A program made the position numbers and the translations under genes. 64,000 nucleotides of DNA from the NCBI GenBank assembly GCA_902495595.1, contig CABUXV010000008.1, positions 10,459 through 74,458 on the forward strand. Reading direction: 5' to 3'. Source of the DNA: an uncultured Eubacterium sp. Lineage in GTDB: Bacteria > Bacillota > Clostridia > Peptostreptococcales > Anaerovoracaceae. Position 1 is the stretch's first letter. Every line of letters begins with the position of its first letter. A model generated the notes under the pieces. It was not told where the DNA came from and did no database searches. It saw nothing but the letters and a program-made list of their open reading frames with translations. This document shows positions 34,681 to 42,540 of the stretch, piece by piece.

Positions 34681-34757
34681 AGAACAAATGTTTATTTTGT
34701 ATTGACAAAGAACATGCATTCCTTTATAATGTGATTAACGAAACGAACAAACGTTTA
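34681..34757 (+). promoter_or_regulatory. SOS promoter with LexA boxes in front of the yneA-like gene
   Basis: A perfect sigma-A promoter, TTGACA (34702-34707), 17 bp, TATAAT (34725-34730), is bracketed by two sites matching the Firmicute LexA box CGAACRNRYGTTYG: AGAACAAATGTTTA (34681-34694, 12 of 14) just before the -35 and CGAACAAACGTTTA (34744-34757, 13 of 14) just after the start point. A weaker half-match GAACATGCATTC (34710-34721) occupies the spacer. Confidence 0.82.
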
Positions 34758-34788
34758 TCAACTAATAGGGAAGAGAGGTCATTGTCAA

Positions 34789-35112
34789 ATGAATAATTAT
34801 AATATAAAAAGAAGAAAAAAATATAGAATCAAATCAAAATTCAGATTTATAACATCAATAGTTGTCTTAACAATACTGTCAGTAAGCGCTTTTGGAATTT
34901 TTTCAGGATTAAATAATTCAGAAGCTTTAACAAAGACCCAGCACAAACAGATACAGATAGCCAGCGGCGATACATTATGGCAGATAGCCGATAAGTACAA
35001 AGATAATAATACGGATACCAGAAAAGCAATATATAAAATATGTCAGTTAAATAACATTGAAGCTTCAGATCTGTATCCCGGCATGATTATATCCGTACCT
35101 GAAGATTTATAA
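34789..35112 (+). CDS. yneA: YneA-like SOS cell-division suppressor (LysM protein)
   Basis: A 107-residue protein: basic N-terminus (KRRKKYRIKSK), one transmembrane helix (FITSIVVLTILSVSAFGIFSG) and an extracytoplasmic LysM domain (IQIASGDTLWQIADKYKD to YPGMIISVPEDL). This is the length and architecture of B. subtilis YneA (105 residues), which blocks septation during the SOS response. The LexA sites at its promoter support the assignment much more strongly than the domains alone. B. subtilis yneA lies next to lexA; here lexA is not in the window. A GAGAGG site precedes the ATG. Confidence 0.82.
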   Translation: MNNYNIKRRKKYRIKSKFRFITSIVVLTILSVSAFGIFSGLNNSEALTKTQHKQIQIASGDTLWQIADKYKDNNTDTRKAIYKICQLNNIEASDLYPGMIISVPEDL

Positions 35113-35239
35113 AATAAACGTAACGTATAAAGTTATTGGAAACAAGAAAAAAATCGCTACAATAAGCGGCATAGGTAAATTTAATTAAAAATAAAATTAC
35201 CGTACACATACATTTTAATACCAAAGCTGCTTATAAAGC

Positions 35240-35278
35240 AAAGCCGGCTTCGCAGATCACATGTTAAAAGCCGGCTTT
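35240..35278 (+). terminator. Hairpin downstream of yneA
   Basis: Perfect 11-bp stem AAAGCCGGCTT / AAGCCGGCTTT with a 17-base loop. The following bases (GTTAAT) are a poor U-run, so this may be a weak terminator or an mRNA-stabilising end of the yneA transcript. Confidence 0.5.
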
Positions 35279-35390
35279 GTTAATACCACTGAAATATTAT
35301 TATAGGTGATATTTTATTATATAAAACAAATTACGCAAGGCAGAATCAAATATTCACTATCAGCAAAATTAATATTTACTTCATAACAAA

Positions 35391-35434
35391 AAAATCTTAA
35401 TATTATTTTTTATAATCTTAAGATTTTATTTTTT
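35391..35434 (+). terminator. AT-rich hairpin with T-run
   Basis: Perfect 10-bp stem AAAATCTTAA / TTAAGATTTT around an 18-base loop, followed by ATTTTTT. It resembles a bidirectional terminator, but no gene ends directly before it. Confidence 0.5.
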
Positions 35435-35461
35435 CATAGAAAAACAAAGAAAAATAAGGTT

Positions 35462-35502
35462 AACTATTCCCAAAATTATGATTATAGGAATAGTTGATTT
35501 TT
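35462..35502 (+). repeat. Inverted repeat AACTATTCC / GGAATAGTT
   Basis: Nine-base perfect arms at 35462-35470 and 35487-35495 with a 16-base centre, followed by GATTTTTAG. It could be another weak terminator or part of an unrecognised RNA. Confidence 0.4.
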
Positions 35503-35688
35503 AGAAACAATTTACTACTATTTAAACCCCTGCTGGAAATTTATATACATCTGAATATTATCAATAGGATATCTGAATATTTGACTAGCAAACGAAAAAA
35601 CGGTCATGCTATAATGAATGATAGATATTTAAATTGTGTGAAGATATTAGTCGTTATATTATGAAAAAGCAGAAAGGAAAAAATTCTT

Positions 35689-35862
35689 ATGTTTATTCTA
35701 TGTATAATATTGCTTATAGGTTTGTGCTTATGTCTCGGTCTCCCTGCATTACGCGGAACCACTTTAAAAACAATATTTATATCATTTATCCTATTGATAA
35801 TATTCATCTCTTTGGCGATAAGCTCGTTTGACCTCCCTTTTATGTGGAAAATATTAAATTAA
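35689..35862 (+). CDS. Small hydrophobic protein (57 residues)
   Basis: ATG at 35689 preceded by AGAAAGGA (10-base spacing) opens a 57-codon frame ending TAA at 35860-35862. The product is extremely hydrophobic: MFILCIILLIGLCLCLGLPA then a short polar turn RGTTLK and IFISFILLIIFISLAI, ending SFDLPFMWKILN. That is a two-helix membrane hairpin like those of small membrane proteins and type I toxins. An extended -10 element lies 74 bp upstream and a long hairpin follows. No homologue is recognised. A longer overlapping frame on the same strand looks like chance. Confidence 0.5.
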   Translation: MFILCIILLIGLCLCLGLPALRGTTLKTIFISFILLIIFISLAISSFDLPFMWKILN

Positions 35863-35879
35863 AACGTACCAAAAAAATT

Positions 35880-35970
35880 AAGGACGGTCAAACTACTGCT
35901 GATTATAATCAGCAACTTGAATTTGCTGAAATAAATAATCTCAGATATCTAAGTTTGTCCGTCCTTTTGA
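35880..35970 (+). repeat. Long imperfect inverted repeat enclosing a second palindrome
   Basis: Fifteen-base arms AAGGACGGTCAAACT (35880-35894) and AGTTTGTCCGTCCTT (35952-35966) pair with one mismatch. Inside lies a perfect 18-base palindrome TGCTGATTATAATCAGCA (35897-35914). The right arm runs into TTTT, so the whole may act as terminator for the small ORF, but a nested two-stem loop is unusual. Confidence 0.6.
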
Positions 35971-36046
35971 ATAATAAATATGATAGTTTTATTATTTTAT
36001 AAATTAAGATTATAGTAATATAGTTAATTTTCTAACATATCATCTT

Positions 36047-36436
36047 TTATTTTTCAAATATCATAACCATACTCATCTGTGAGTAATCAAGTCTAAGTTT
36101 ATTATCTTTTATTTCAAATGTCAGAACTGTGTCCGAATCATCTGTAATTTCATATTTACCGTCGCCTTTAGCGCCGACTTCGCCTTTGCCGTTAGCGTCC
36201 ATAAAAGTAAATGTGCATGTGCCATCGTCTTTTACTTCCAATTTAGGCATTTCTGTCATAGCCCCGGTGGAAGCCAAATCATCAGCAGATAAGGTCTGAC
36301 CTGCGTATTCAACCTCTGTCATCTCCCATGAACCTACTACAGGGTCATCTTTAAGACTGGAACCACATGATGCAAACACTACAGAAACAACAACCAATAC
36401 TGCTGCTAATACTGATAGCTTTTTAAATTTTTTCAT
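36047..36436 (-). CDS. Small lipoprotein, lipocalin-like fold likely
   Basis: A 129-residue exported lipoprotein: basic start MKKFKKL, hydrophobic signal (SVLAAVLVVVSVVFA) and lipobox FASC with Cys24 as the lipidation site. The mature part reads as alternating beta strands: VVGSWEMTEVEYAG, LEVKDDGTCTFTF, GDGKYEITDDSDTVLTFEIKDNKLRL. The GSW motif plus strand pattern is that of small lipocalin-like or DUF-type lipoproteins of clostridia. It is a single gene with its own promoter. Ligand unknown. Confidence 0.75.
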   Translation of the reverse strand: MKKFKKLSVLAAVLVVVSVVFASCGSSLKDDPVVGSWEMTEVEYAGQTLSADDLASTGAMTEMPKLEVKDDGTCTFTFMDANGKGEVGAKGDGKYEITDDSDTVLTFEIKDNKLRLDYSQMSMVMIFEK

Positions 36437-36499
36437 AGTTTTCTCCTTCTCAATGAATTATCATTTTACTTTATCAATTCTTAATATACTGACAGTAAT

Positions 36500-36508
36500 A
36501 TTATAGCA
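36500..36508 (-). promoter_or_regulatory. Extended -10 promoter for the lipoprotein gene
   Basis: On the minus strand TGCTATAAT is present about 60 bp before the ATG; a weak -35 (TTTAAA) lies 17 bp upstream. Confidence 0.5.
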
Positions 36509-36523
36509 TATCGAAACATTATT

Positions 36524-36949
36524 TTAAATAGAATCAAGATAGCTTTGGAGAATTATTACAGCAGCTTGCTTATCTATTACTTTCTTTCTCTTCCCTCTGC
36601 TCATATCAGCTTCTATTAAAACTTTTTCTGCCATTACTGTTGTAAGCCGTTCATCATAAAATTTTATATCAATACCACCCATTCCGCTGCTTCTCATTTT
36701 GTTTTCCAGCATGGTTTTAAATTCATATACTTTTTCCGTCTGCGGGCTGTCTGTTCCATCAAGTTTTTTTGGAAGACCTATCACAACTGTATCACAGTCA
36801 AATTCTTTTATGTATTCCATAACTTTTCCGGAATCTTTCCTTATACCTACCCTTTCTATAGTAGTAACACCCTGTGCAGTTATGTTTAATGCATCGCTGA
36901 CTGCCACTCCGATAGTTTTATCACCTACATCTAGCGCTAACTTTTTCAT
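36524..36949 (-). CDS. ruvX: Putative Holliday junction resolvase / pre-16S rRNA nuclease RuvX (YqgF)
   Basis: RNase H-fold nuclease of 141 residues involved in 16S rRNA 5'-end maturation and proposed as a Holliday junction resolvase. It opens LALDVGDKTIGVAVSDALNITAQGV with the first catalytic Asp, then TVVIGLPKKLDGTDSPQTEKV, the acidic FYDERLTTVMAE block and the C-terminal VIDKQAAVIILQSYLDS. It follows ireB in the minus direction, as in most Firmicutes (alaS-ireB-ruvX), though a terminator separates the two. Confidence 0.95.
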   Translation of the reverse strand: MKKLALDVGDKTIGVAVSDALNITAQGVTTIERVGIRKDSGKVMEYIKEFDCDTVVIGLPKKLDGTDSPQTEKVYEFKTMLENKMRSSGMGGIDIKFYDERLTTVMAEKVLIEADMSRGKRKKVIDKQAAVIILQSYLDSI

Positions 36950-36994
36950 CTGCGTTCTCCTTTTTAATATTTTGGTTTCCTCGTTATATTATCA

Positions 36995-37025
36995 GAAAAA
37001 AAGACGGACTAAATATGTCCGTCTG
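36995..37025 (-). terminator. Intrinsic terminator between ireB and ruvX
   Basis: Minus-strand stem AGACGGAC / GTCCGTCT with a seven-base loop, followed by a run of seven T (A at 36995-37001 on the plus strand). It would reduce transcription from ireB into ruvX. Confidence 0.85.
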
Positions 37026-37063
37026 ATAATTTTCACATTGAGCAATATGCCGTTCATTGTTAA

Positions 37064-37312
37064 TTATTTTTGGAGGTAAGCTCTTATCAATTCTTCTACT
37101 AAATCGTCTCTTTCGATTCTGCCCATAATATTTCTTGCATTATTATGGCTGGTTATGTACGATGGATCACCTGATAAAATGTATCCAACCATTTGGTCAA
37201 TAGCATTATAGCCTCTCTCCTCCAAAGCATCGTATACTATATTTAATATTTCTTCTATAGTTCTTTGTTCAACTCTATCGAAATTATCATACATTCTCGT
37301 TTGTCTATCCAT
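37064..37312 (-). CDS. ireB: IreB family regulatory phosphoprotein
   Basis: An 82-residue protein of the IreB/YrzL (DUF965) family. In Enterococcus faecalis IreB is phosphorylated by the PASTA kinase IreK and lowers cephalosporin resistance. Family blocks TIEEILNIVYDALEERGYNAIDQMVGYILSGDPSYITSHNNARN are all present, with Thr residues in the N-terminal arm (MDRQTRMYDNFDRVEQRT) as candidate phosphosites. The gene lies between alaS and ruvX in the standard order and has its own promoter. A GGAGGTAA site precedes the ATG. Confidence 0.95.
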   Translation of the reverse strand: MDRQTRMYDNFDRVEQRTIEEILNIVYDALEERGYNAIDQMVGYILSGDPSYITSHNNARNIMGRIERDDLVEELIRAYLQK

Positions 37313-37343
37313 TAAATTACCTCCATATAATAATTATGTAACG

Positions 37344-37373
37344 ATTATAACATTTCATATAGTGGAATTACAA
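37344..37373 (-). promoter_or_regulatory. Promoter of ireB
   Basis: Minus strand TTGTAA (37368-37373), 18 bp, TATAAT (37344-37349), with an extended TGT in front of the -10. Confidence 0.6.
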
Positions 37374-37411
37374 TAAAAATTATCATAACTCCACAAAAAT
37401 AACACACGAAA

Positions 37412-40039
37412 TTAATTTTTATTCAACAATTCTTCCGCTTTACTCAAGGCTTCCCCTACTCTTTCAGGATTCTTGGCTCCTGCCTGGGCCATATCAGCTT
37501 TTCCGCCGCCTCCGCCTCCGGCAGCTGCAGCGATTTCTTTAATAAGTTTTCCGGCGTGAAGTCCCTTTTCCACCAAATCGTCTGTAAGCGATACCATAAA
37601 TGTAACTTTGCCGTCTGAAACAGCTGCAAATACCATGGCGACACTTTTATTTTCAGCTTTTATTTTATCGGAAAGATCTCTCAAATCATTTATATTATAG
37701 TCGCTGAATTCCTTTGCGATTAGTTTTATGCCGTTTATATCTTTGGCATCATCAATCAGATTGCCAAGACCTTTGTTCATTTCAGCTTTTTTAATCTCCT
37801 CAAGTTCTTTCTTGAGCGTTTTTATTTCATCCATCAAAGCTGCCGAACGTTCTGCCACATTGGTTCTCTTTGATTTGAGATTTTCAGCCGTGTTCAGAAT
37901 AATATTCTCATCGTCAATGTATTTATTCAAAATTTCCTGACCTGTCACAGCTTCAATTCTCCTGACACCTGAAGCTACACCTGATTCACTTATTATTTTA
38001 AATGCTCCTATCTGACCTGAGTTCTTAACATGGGTTCCGCCGCACAATTCTTTGCTGTAGTCCCCCACTGACACAACTCTCACAGTATCGCCGTATTTTT
38101 CTCCAAAAAGCGCTGTTGCTCCTTCTTCAAAAGCTTCATCTATGGATTTAATCTCGGTTTGAACATCTATAAACATACTTATCTTATCGTTTACAAGGTC
38201 TTCAACTTTAGCTATTTCATCTGCTGTCATCGCTTGATAATGGTTAAAGTCAAACCTGAGAGAATTTTTTGTCACTGAAGAGCCTGCCTGTTTTACATGA
38301 GCCCCTAACACCTCCCGAAGAGCTTTGTGAAGCAAGTGGGTTGCTGTATGATTGGATGCGGTCAGGTTTCTGCCCTTAACATCTATTTTACATGAAACAG
38401 AGTCTCCTGTTTTTAGCTCCCCTTCTGTAACTTTTACCTTGTGTACGAATACATTCTTTATTTTGGTCACTTCCAGGACCTCAGCATTAATACCATCGCC
38501 TGTTATTATTCCTGTATCCGATGCCTGTCCGCCGCTTTCAGCATAAAAAGGGGTTCTGTCCAAAATCAATCTGTATATGTTTTCTGTTTTTGCTTTTTCA
38601 TTTGACTGAGCCTCTGTCAAAACAGCTATTACCGTACTTTCGCTTTCGTAATCAGAATATCCGATAAACTCTGTTTTGCCTTCAGGTTTAAAATCAGAAG
38701 AAACTTCATCCCATCCTGCATCATCCATTTCCTGTTCAGCCTGAGAACGTCTTTTCTGTTCTGACATTGCTGCTTCAAAGCCTTTTATATCAACGCTGAA
38801 TGACGACTCCTCAAGTATTTCTCTTGTTAAATCTATAGGAAATCCATATGTGTCATGAAGCTTGAACGCCTTTTCTCCATCCAGCATTGATTCTCCGCAG
38901 GCTTTAAGTTCATCTATATAGCTGTTTATTATTTTCATTCCCTGATCTATTGTGGAAGCAAATTTTTTCTCTTCAACAGCAACGACTTTTTTTATCATAT
39001 CCTTACGTTCTGAAAGCTCGGGATAAGCCCCTGAGGATATCTCAATAACCCTTTCACAAAGCTCGGAAAGGAAAGATTCTTTAATGCCAAGTATTCTGCC
39101 ATGGCGGGCTGCTCTTCTTATAAGTCTTCTTAAAACATACTCTCTTCCTTCGTTTCCCGGAAGTATGGAATCTCCTATCATAAATGTCATGGAACGCAGA
39201 TGGTCTGTTATTATTCTTATGGAAACATCCGTGTCGGAAGCTCCATCCTGATACTTTACTCCCGAAGCCTCAACTACTCCGTCAAGTATATATTTTATTG
39301 TATCCACATCGAATATGGATTCTACACCTTGCATTATACATGCAAGTCTTTCGAGCCCCATACCTGTATCTATATTTGGATGAGCCAAGTCTGTGTAGTT
39401 GCCCTCATCATCTCTGCTGAACTGTGTAAATACATGATTCCAAAATTCAACATATCTGTCACAGTCACACCCCGGTTTGCAGTCGGGGTTATCACATCCG
39501 TACTTTTCCCCTCTGTCAAAATATATTTCAGAGCATGGACCGCATGGACCTGTACCAATTTCCCAGAAGTTATCATCTTTTCCCAGTCGGACGATTTTTT
39601 CTTCAGGCATACCGATGACATCTCTCCATATATTATAGGCTTCTTCATCCTTTTCATATACCGTTGCCCAAAGTCTGTCTGTAGGCATTTTCAGTACATC
39701 GGTTATAAACTCCCATCCCCACAGCAGCGACTGTTCCTTAAAATAATCACCGAAAGAAAAGCTTCCGAGCATCTCAAAAAAAGTACCGTGTCTTGATGTG
39801 AATCCAACGTTTTCTATATCGCCTGTTCTTATACATTTTTGACAAGTTGTCATTCGTTTTCCAGGAGGCGTCTGAATGCCTGCAAAATAGGGTTTAAGCG
39901 GAGCCATTCCGGAATTTATGATAAGAAGGCTCTTATCATTCTGAGGTATCAACGGAAAGCTTTGCCTCCTGTAATGATTTTTAGACTGATAAAAGCTCAG
40001 AAATAATTCTCTTATTTCATTTAATCCTAGTTTTTCCAT
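37412..40039 (-). CDS. alaS: Alanyl-tRNA synthetase
   Basis: Charges tRNA-Ala. The 875-residue protein has the class II core (TGDIENVGFTSRHGTFFEMLGSFSFGDYF, motif 2; the motif 3 region GNEGREYVLRRLIRRAARHG), the editing domain with HTATHLLHKAL and CGGTHV zinc ligands, and the C-terminal oligomerisation domain ending GGGGGKADMAQAGAKNPE. A four-cysteine insertion CDNPDCKPGCDCD is normal for the family. No T-box leader is seen; it is 21 bp behind an Hpt-domain gene with which it is probably cotranscribed. Confidence 0.97.
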   Translation of the reverse strand: MEKLGLNEIRELFLSFYQSKNHYRRQSFPLIPQNDKSLLIINSGMAPLKPYFAGIQTPPGKRMTTCQKCIRTGDIENVGFTSRHGTFFEMLGSFSFGDYFKEQSLLWGWEFITDVLKMPTDRLWATVYEKDEEAYNIWRDVIGMPEEKIVRLGKDDNFWEIGTGPCGPCSEIYFDRGEKYGCDNPDCKPGCDCDRYVEFWNHVFTQFSRDDEGNYTDLAHPNIDTGMGLERLACIMQGVESIFDVDTIKYILDGVVEASGVKYQDGASDTDVSIRIITDHLRSMTFMIGDSILPGNEGREYVLRRLIRRAARHGRILGIKESFLSELCERVIEISSGAYPELSERKDMIKKVVAVEEKKFASTIDQGMKIINSYIDELKACGESMLDGEKAFKLHDTYGFPIDLTREILEESSFSVDIKGFEAAMSEQKRRSQAEQEMDDAGWDEVSSDFKPEGKTEFIGYSDYESESTVIAVLTEAQSNEKAKTENIYRLILDRTPFYAESGGQASDTGIITGDGINAEVLEVTKIKNVFVHKVKVTEGELKTGDSVSCKIDVKGRNLTASNHTATHLLHKALREVLGAHVKQAGSSVTKNSLRFDFNHYQAMTADEIAKVEDLVNDKISMFIDVQTEIKSIDEAFEEGATALFGEKYGDTVRVVSVGDYSKELCGGTHVKNSGQIGAFKIISESGVASGVRRIEAVTGQEILNKYIDDENIILNTAENLKSKRTNVAERSAALMDEIKTLKKELEEIKKAEMNKGLGNLIDDAKDINGIKLIAKEFSDYNINDLRDLSDKIKAENKSVAMVFAAVSDGKVTFMVSLTDDLVEKGLHAGKLIKEIAAAAGGGGGGKADMAQAGAKNPERVGEALSKAEELLNKN

Positions 40040-40060
40040 ATATAAATCCTCCCGGAATAA

Positions 40061-40426
40061 TTATCCTTTTAATCTTTTTATAACTTCAATAGTTTTATTG
40101 TAGTCTTCTCTTACTTTCATCAATAACTTATCAAGGTTGTCCAAATTCTCAATGTCTATATCATCGCCTCGGAGAGCATCAGCCATATCGCTTCCGGACC
40201 TGCCCAAACACGTAAATCCTAAACTCAATCCCAAACCTTTCAAATTGTGAGCAGCTCTAAAAGCTTCTTTGTAGTCTCTGATTTCAAGACTGCTGCATAA
40301 ATCATTAAAACTGGTATCATCAAGAAAACGAATTATAAACTTAAGTGTAAAACTTTCGCTTGGAAAACGCGACATTACTCCTTCGTAATCTCCTGATATT
40401 TCATCGTAAAACTCTTTTACGGTCAT
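40061..40426 (-). CDS. Stand-alone Hpt (histidine phosphotransfer) domain protein
   Basis: A 121-residue four-helix protein. The phosphorylatable histidine is in AFRAAHNLKGLGLSLGF, the classic H-x-L-K-G motif of Hpt domains that shuttle phosphoryl groups between receiver domains. No kinase or response regulator is adjacent, so its partners must be elsewhere. It precedes alaS by 21 bp on the same strand and would be the first gene of that transcript. A GGAGGGG site precedes the ATG. Confidence 0.9.
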   Translation of the reverse strand: MTVKEFYDEISGDYEGVMSRFPSESFTLKFIIRFLDDTSFNDLCSSLEIRDYKEAFRAAHNLKGLGLSLGFTCLGRSGSDMADALRGDDIDIENLDNLDKLLMKVREDYNKTIEVIKRLKG

Positions 40427-40529
40427 GTCTTTACTTCCCCTCCAATAATGCTGCGAATATACTAAAATCTTTTGTGAGTTTTCTTCAGTTAAACTAAATT
40501 TTTATAAAGACTTTTTTACATACATGAAT

Positions 40530-40558
40530 ATAATGCCATATTTTCAAGCTTTTATCAA
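40530..40558 (-). promoter_or_regulatory. Likely promoter of the Hpt-alaS operon
   Basis: Minus strand TTGATA (40553-40558), 17 bp, CATTAT (40530-40535), about 105 bp before the Hpt start codon. Confidence 0.45.
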
Positions 40559-40603
40559 GTTGATTCGGCAATATTACGCCATTATTGCAGGCTTATATTG
40601 CAG

Positions 40604-40637
40604 AAAAAACACCGCAGCTTATTTCTGCGGTGTTTTA
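40604..40637 (-). terminator. Bidirectional terminator at the island edge
   Basis: Perfect 12-bp stem AAAACACCGCAG / CTGCGGTGTTTT with a seven-base loop. On the minus strand it runs into six T, ending transcripts of the transporter operon before they reach the Hpt gene. Confidence 0.9.
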
Positions 40638-40755
40638 CATGTTCTATGCTATAATCTCCTATGTTGTTATAACTATATATTTATTCTTTCCCGTTAAATT
40701 ATACTTTACTTTGTTTTAAGCAACTGTCCAATAAAAAAGATAAAATCCTTAAACT

Positions 40756-42540
40756 TTAATTGATCTGCCAGCCGGCCGTAGTCTGCTGAATATTCCACAA
40801 ATGATAATACAGTCCTTGTTTTTTCATTAGTTCTTCATGGGTTCCAGTTTCCTTTACCTCGCCCTGATCCAGTACAATAATCTGATCGACACCGACGATC
40901 GTTTTTAATTTATGGGCAATCATCACAACAGTGCGGTCTTTTACAAGTTCCTCGATGGCCTGCTGAACCTCTACTTCATTCTCCGGGTCAAGGGAAGAAG
41001 TTGCCTCGTCAAGCAGCAGCACAGGTGCGTCTTTAAGGATTGCGCGGGCGATAGAAATCCGCTGTTTCTCTCCGCCTGATAAAGTAGAACCGCCCTCGCC
41101 AACCATAGTGTTGTAACCATCTGGCAACGCCATAATAAAATCATGGCAATGAGCCAGCTTCGCCGCCGCCTCAATCTCCTCTTGTGTGGCATTTTCCCTG
41201 CCATATTGGATATTATTTCCAATGGTATCCTGGAACAAATACACATCCTGAAAGACCATGGATATTTTAGACATCAGCTTCTCCGGGTCAACCGTCTTTT
41301 CATCGACGCCTCCAAAGCGGACAACGCCACTCTGCGGATCATAGAACCTTGCAATCAGGCGAAGCATAGTGCTTTTTCCACTGCCGGAAGGCCCCACAAT
41401 CGCTGTCATGGTTCCTTTCGGAAAACTTGCGTTGACATTGTGAAGTACCACATCTTCCCCACATCCCAGGCTGCTCTCTCCTGCTCCTTTGGAGCAATTC
41501 ACCTTGTAGCCAAAAGTAACATTTTCAAATATAACATTGTGATCTTCCGGGGCTTCTCCATCGCCTTGCATAATGGGTTCTTCCAGTAAATCTACAATAC
41601 GCTTTCCCGCAGCGGCCTGATAAGTAAATACGGGAAGCTGAGTAATTGCGCTCACTAACGGGTCAAATACACGGGAGCCAACTAAAAGGAAAATAATCAG
41701 CATTGGTAATTCCAGTGTGCCGCCGAGAAGCAGATAAGTACCGACCATCGTAATCATAGAAAGTCCGATTTGTAAGAACGCAACCGCTATCAGATAAAAC
41801 GGGCCAGATACACCTTCCAGCTTAATACTTTCTTTCATAAAATTATAGAAAGCGCGTTCCAGCTTTTTGAAATTTGCCCCCCGCAGATTATACGCTTTTA
41901 TGACTTTCATTCCGGTAAGATATTCCTCCAATCGGTTTGTCTGCTCAATTCTCGCCCTTGTGTGTGCCGCACCGCGTTTGCGGTCGATCATACGGACACC
42001 CCAAAGAATCAGGAAGGTTACAGGCAATCCTGCGAACATTGCCAGCGCCATGCGCCAATCAGCAAAAGCCATTCCAAACAAAGCCAGAAATACCACAATA
42101 ATACCGCTGATAAGCTGCGGCAAAATGTGTGTAACACCTTCCTCAATCTGGCTGAAATCGTTCATCATGGTATTCCCTAATTCGCCGGAATCTTTGCTCA
42201 TAAGAAATCCCAAAGGCAGTTTACGGATATGCTCTGCAAGGCGGATTCGCCCGTCTGCGCTGGTAGCGTAACCATCATGGAAAGTTGCATTGGTTGCTTT
42301 GCGCTCCAAAATATATACCACAATGGAAGTAACTAAAATACCGCCCCAGGACAGCCATAAGGTTTTAATATCCATAGAACCGGTATCACCGGCAAAGAAC
42401 GAATATATTGTAATAACAAATAGTGCCAGAAACATAAAAGAAAACAGATTTACATTGGTAACAACCGTCCAAATAACCGGCTTTTTCAGTTTATTAGGCT
42501 TTCCGGCTGTTACCTGATAAATAGGATTTGTCTTTTTCAT
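40756..42540 (-). CDS. ABC half-transporter (permease-ATPase), YbtQ-like partner
   Basis: Exporter-fold ABC protein of 594 residues: six transmembrane helices (residues ~25-310) fused to an ATPase with Walker A GPSGSGKST, Q-loop FQDVYLFQDT, signature LSGGEKQRISIARA and DEATSSLD. It pairs with the gene just upstream (ATGA overlap) as a heterodimer. In Yersinia, YbtP and YbtQ of this fold import ferric yersiniabactin despite the exporter architecture, and similar pairs occur in streptococcal equibactin loci. Substrate here is inferred only from that arrangement. Confidence 0.8.
   Translation of the reverse strand: MKKTNPIYQVTAGKPNKLKKPVIWTVVTNVNLFSFMFLALFVITIYSFFAGDTGSMDIKTLWLSWGGILVTSIVVYILERKATNATFHDGYATSADGRIRLAEHIRKLPLGFLMSKDSGELGNTMMNDFSQIEEGVTHILPQLISGIIVVFLALFGMAFADWRMALAMFAGLPVTFLILWGVRMIDRKRGAAHTRARIEQTNRLEEYLTGMKVIKAYNLRGANFKKLERAFYNFMKESIKLEGVSGPFYLIAVAFLQIGLSMITMVGTYLLLGGTLELPMLIIFLLVGSRVFDPLVSAITQLPVFTYQAAAGKRIVDLLEEPIMQGDGEAPEDHNVIFENVTFGYKVNCSKGAGESSLGCGEDVVLHNVNASFPKGTMTAIVGPSGSGKSTMLRLIARFYDPQSGVVRFGGVDEKTVDPEKLMSKISMVFQDVYLFQDTIGNNIQYGRENATQEEIEAAAKLAHCHDFIMALPDGYNTMVGEGGSTLSGGEKQRISIARAILKDAPVLLLDEATSSLDPENEVEVQQAIEELVKDRTVVMIAHKLKTIVGVDQIIVLDQGEVKETGTHEELMKKQGLYYHLWNIQQTTAGWQIN

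Larger units (their letters stand above)
35113..35688. other. Structured AT-rich intergenic region without a convincing gene
   Basis: About 575 bp between yneA and a small hydrophobic ORF. I see no reading frame with a ribosome site, but there are three separate inverted repeats (listed individually). Near its right end is an extended -10 element TGCTATAAT (35607-35615) that could serve the downstream small ORF. Confidence 0.5.

Noticed and set aside
35634..35831. 65-residue ORF overlapping the small hydrophobic gene
   Set aside because: No ribosome site; the other frame has a good one and a coherent two-helix product.
39200..39796. 198-residue ORF antisense to alaS
   Set aside because: It is a shadow frame of alaS with no ribosome site and a composition set by the opposite strand.
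40427..40605. T-box leader for alaS
   Set aside because: No AGGGTGG-type T-box sequence or large specifier hairpin is present, and the Hpt gene lies between this region and alaS.
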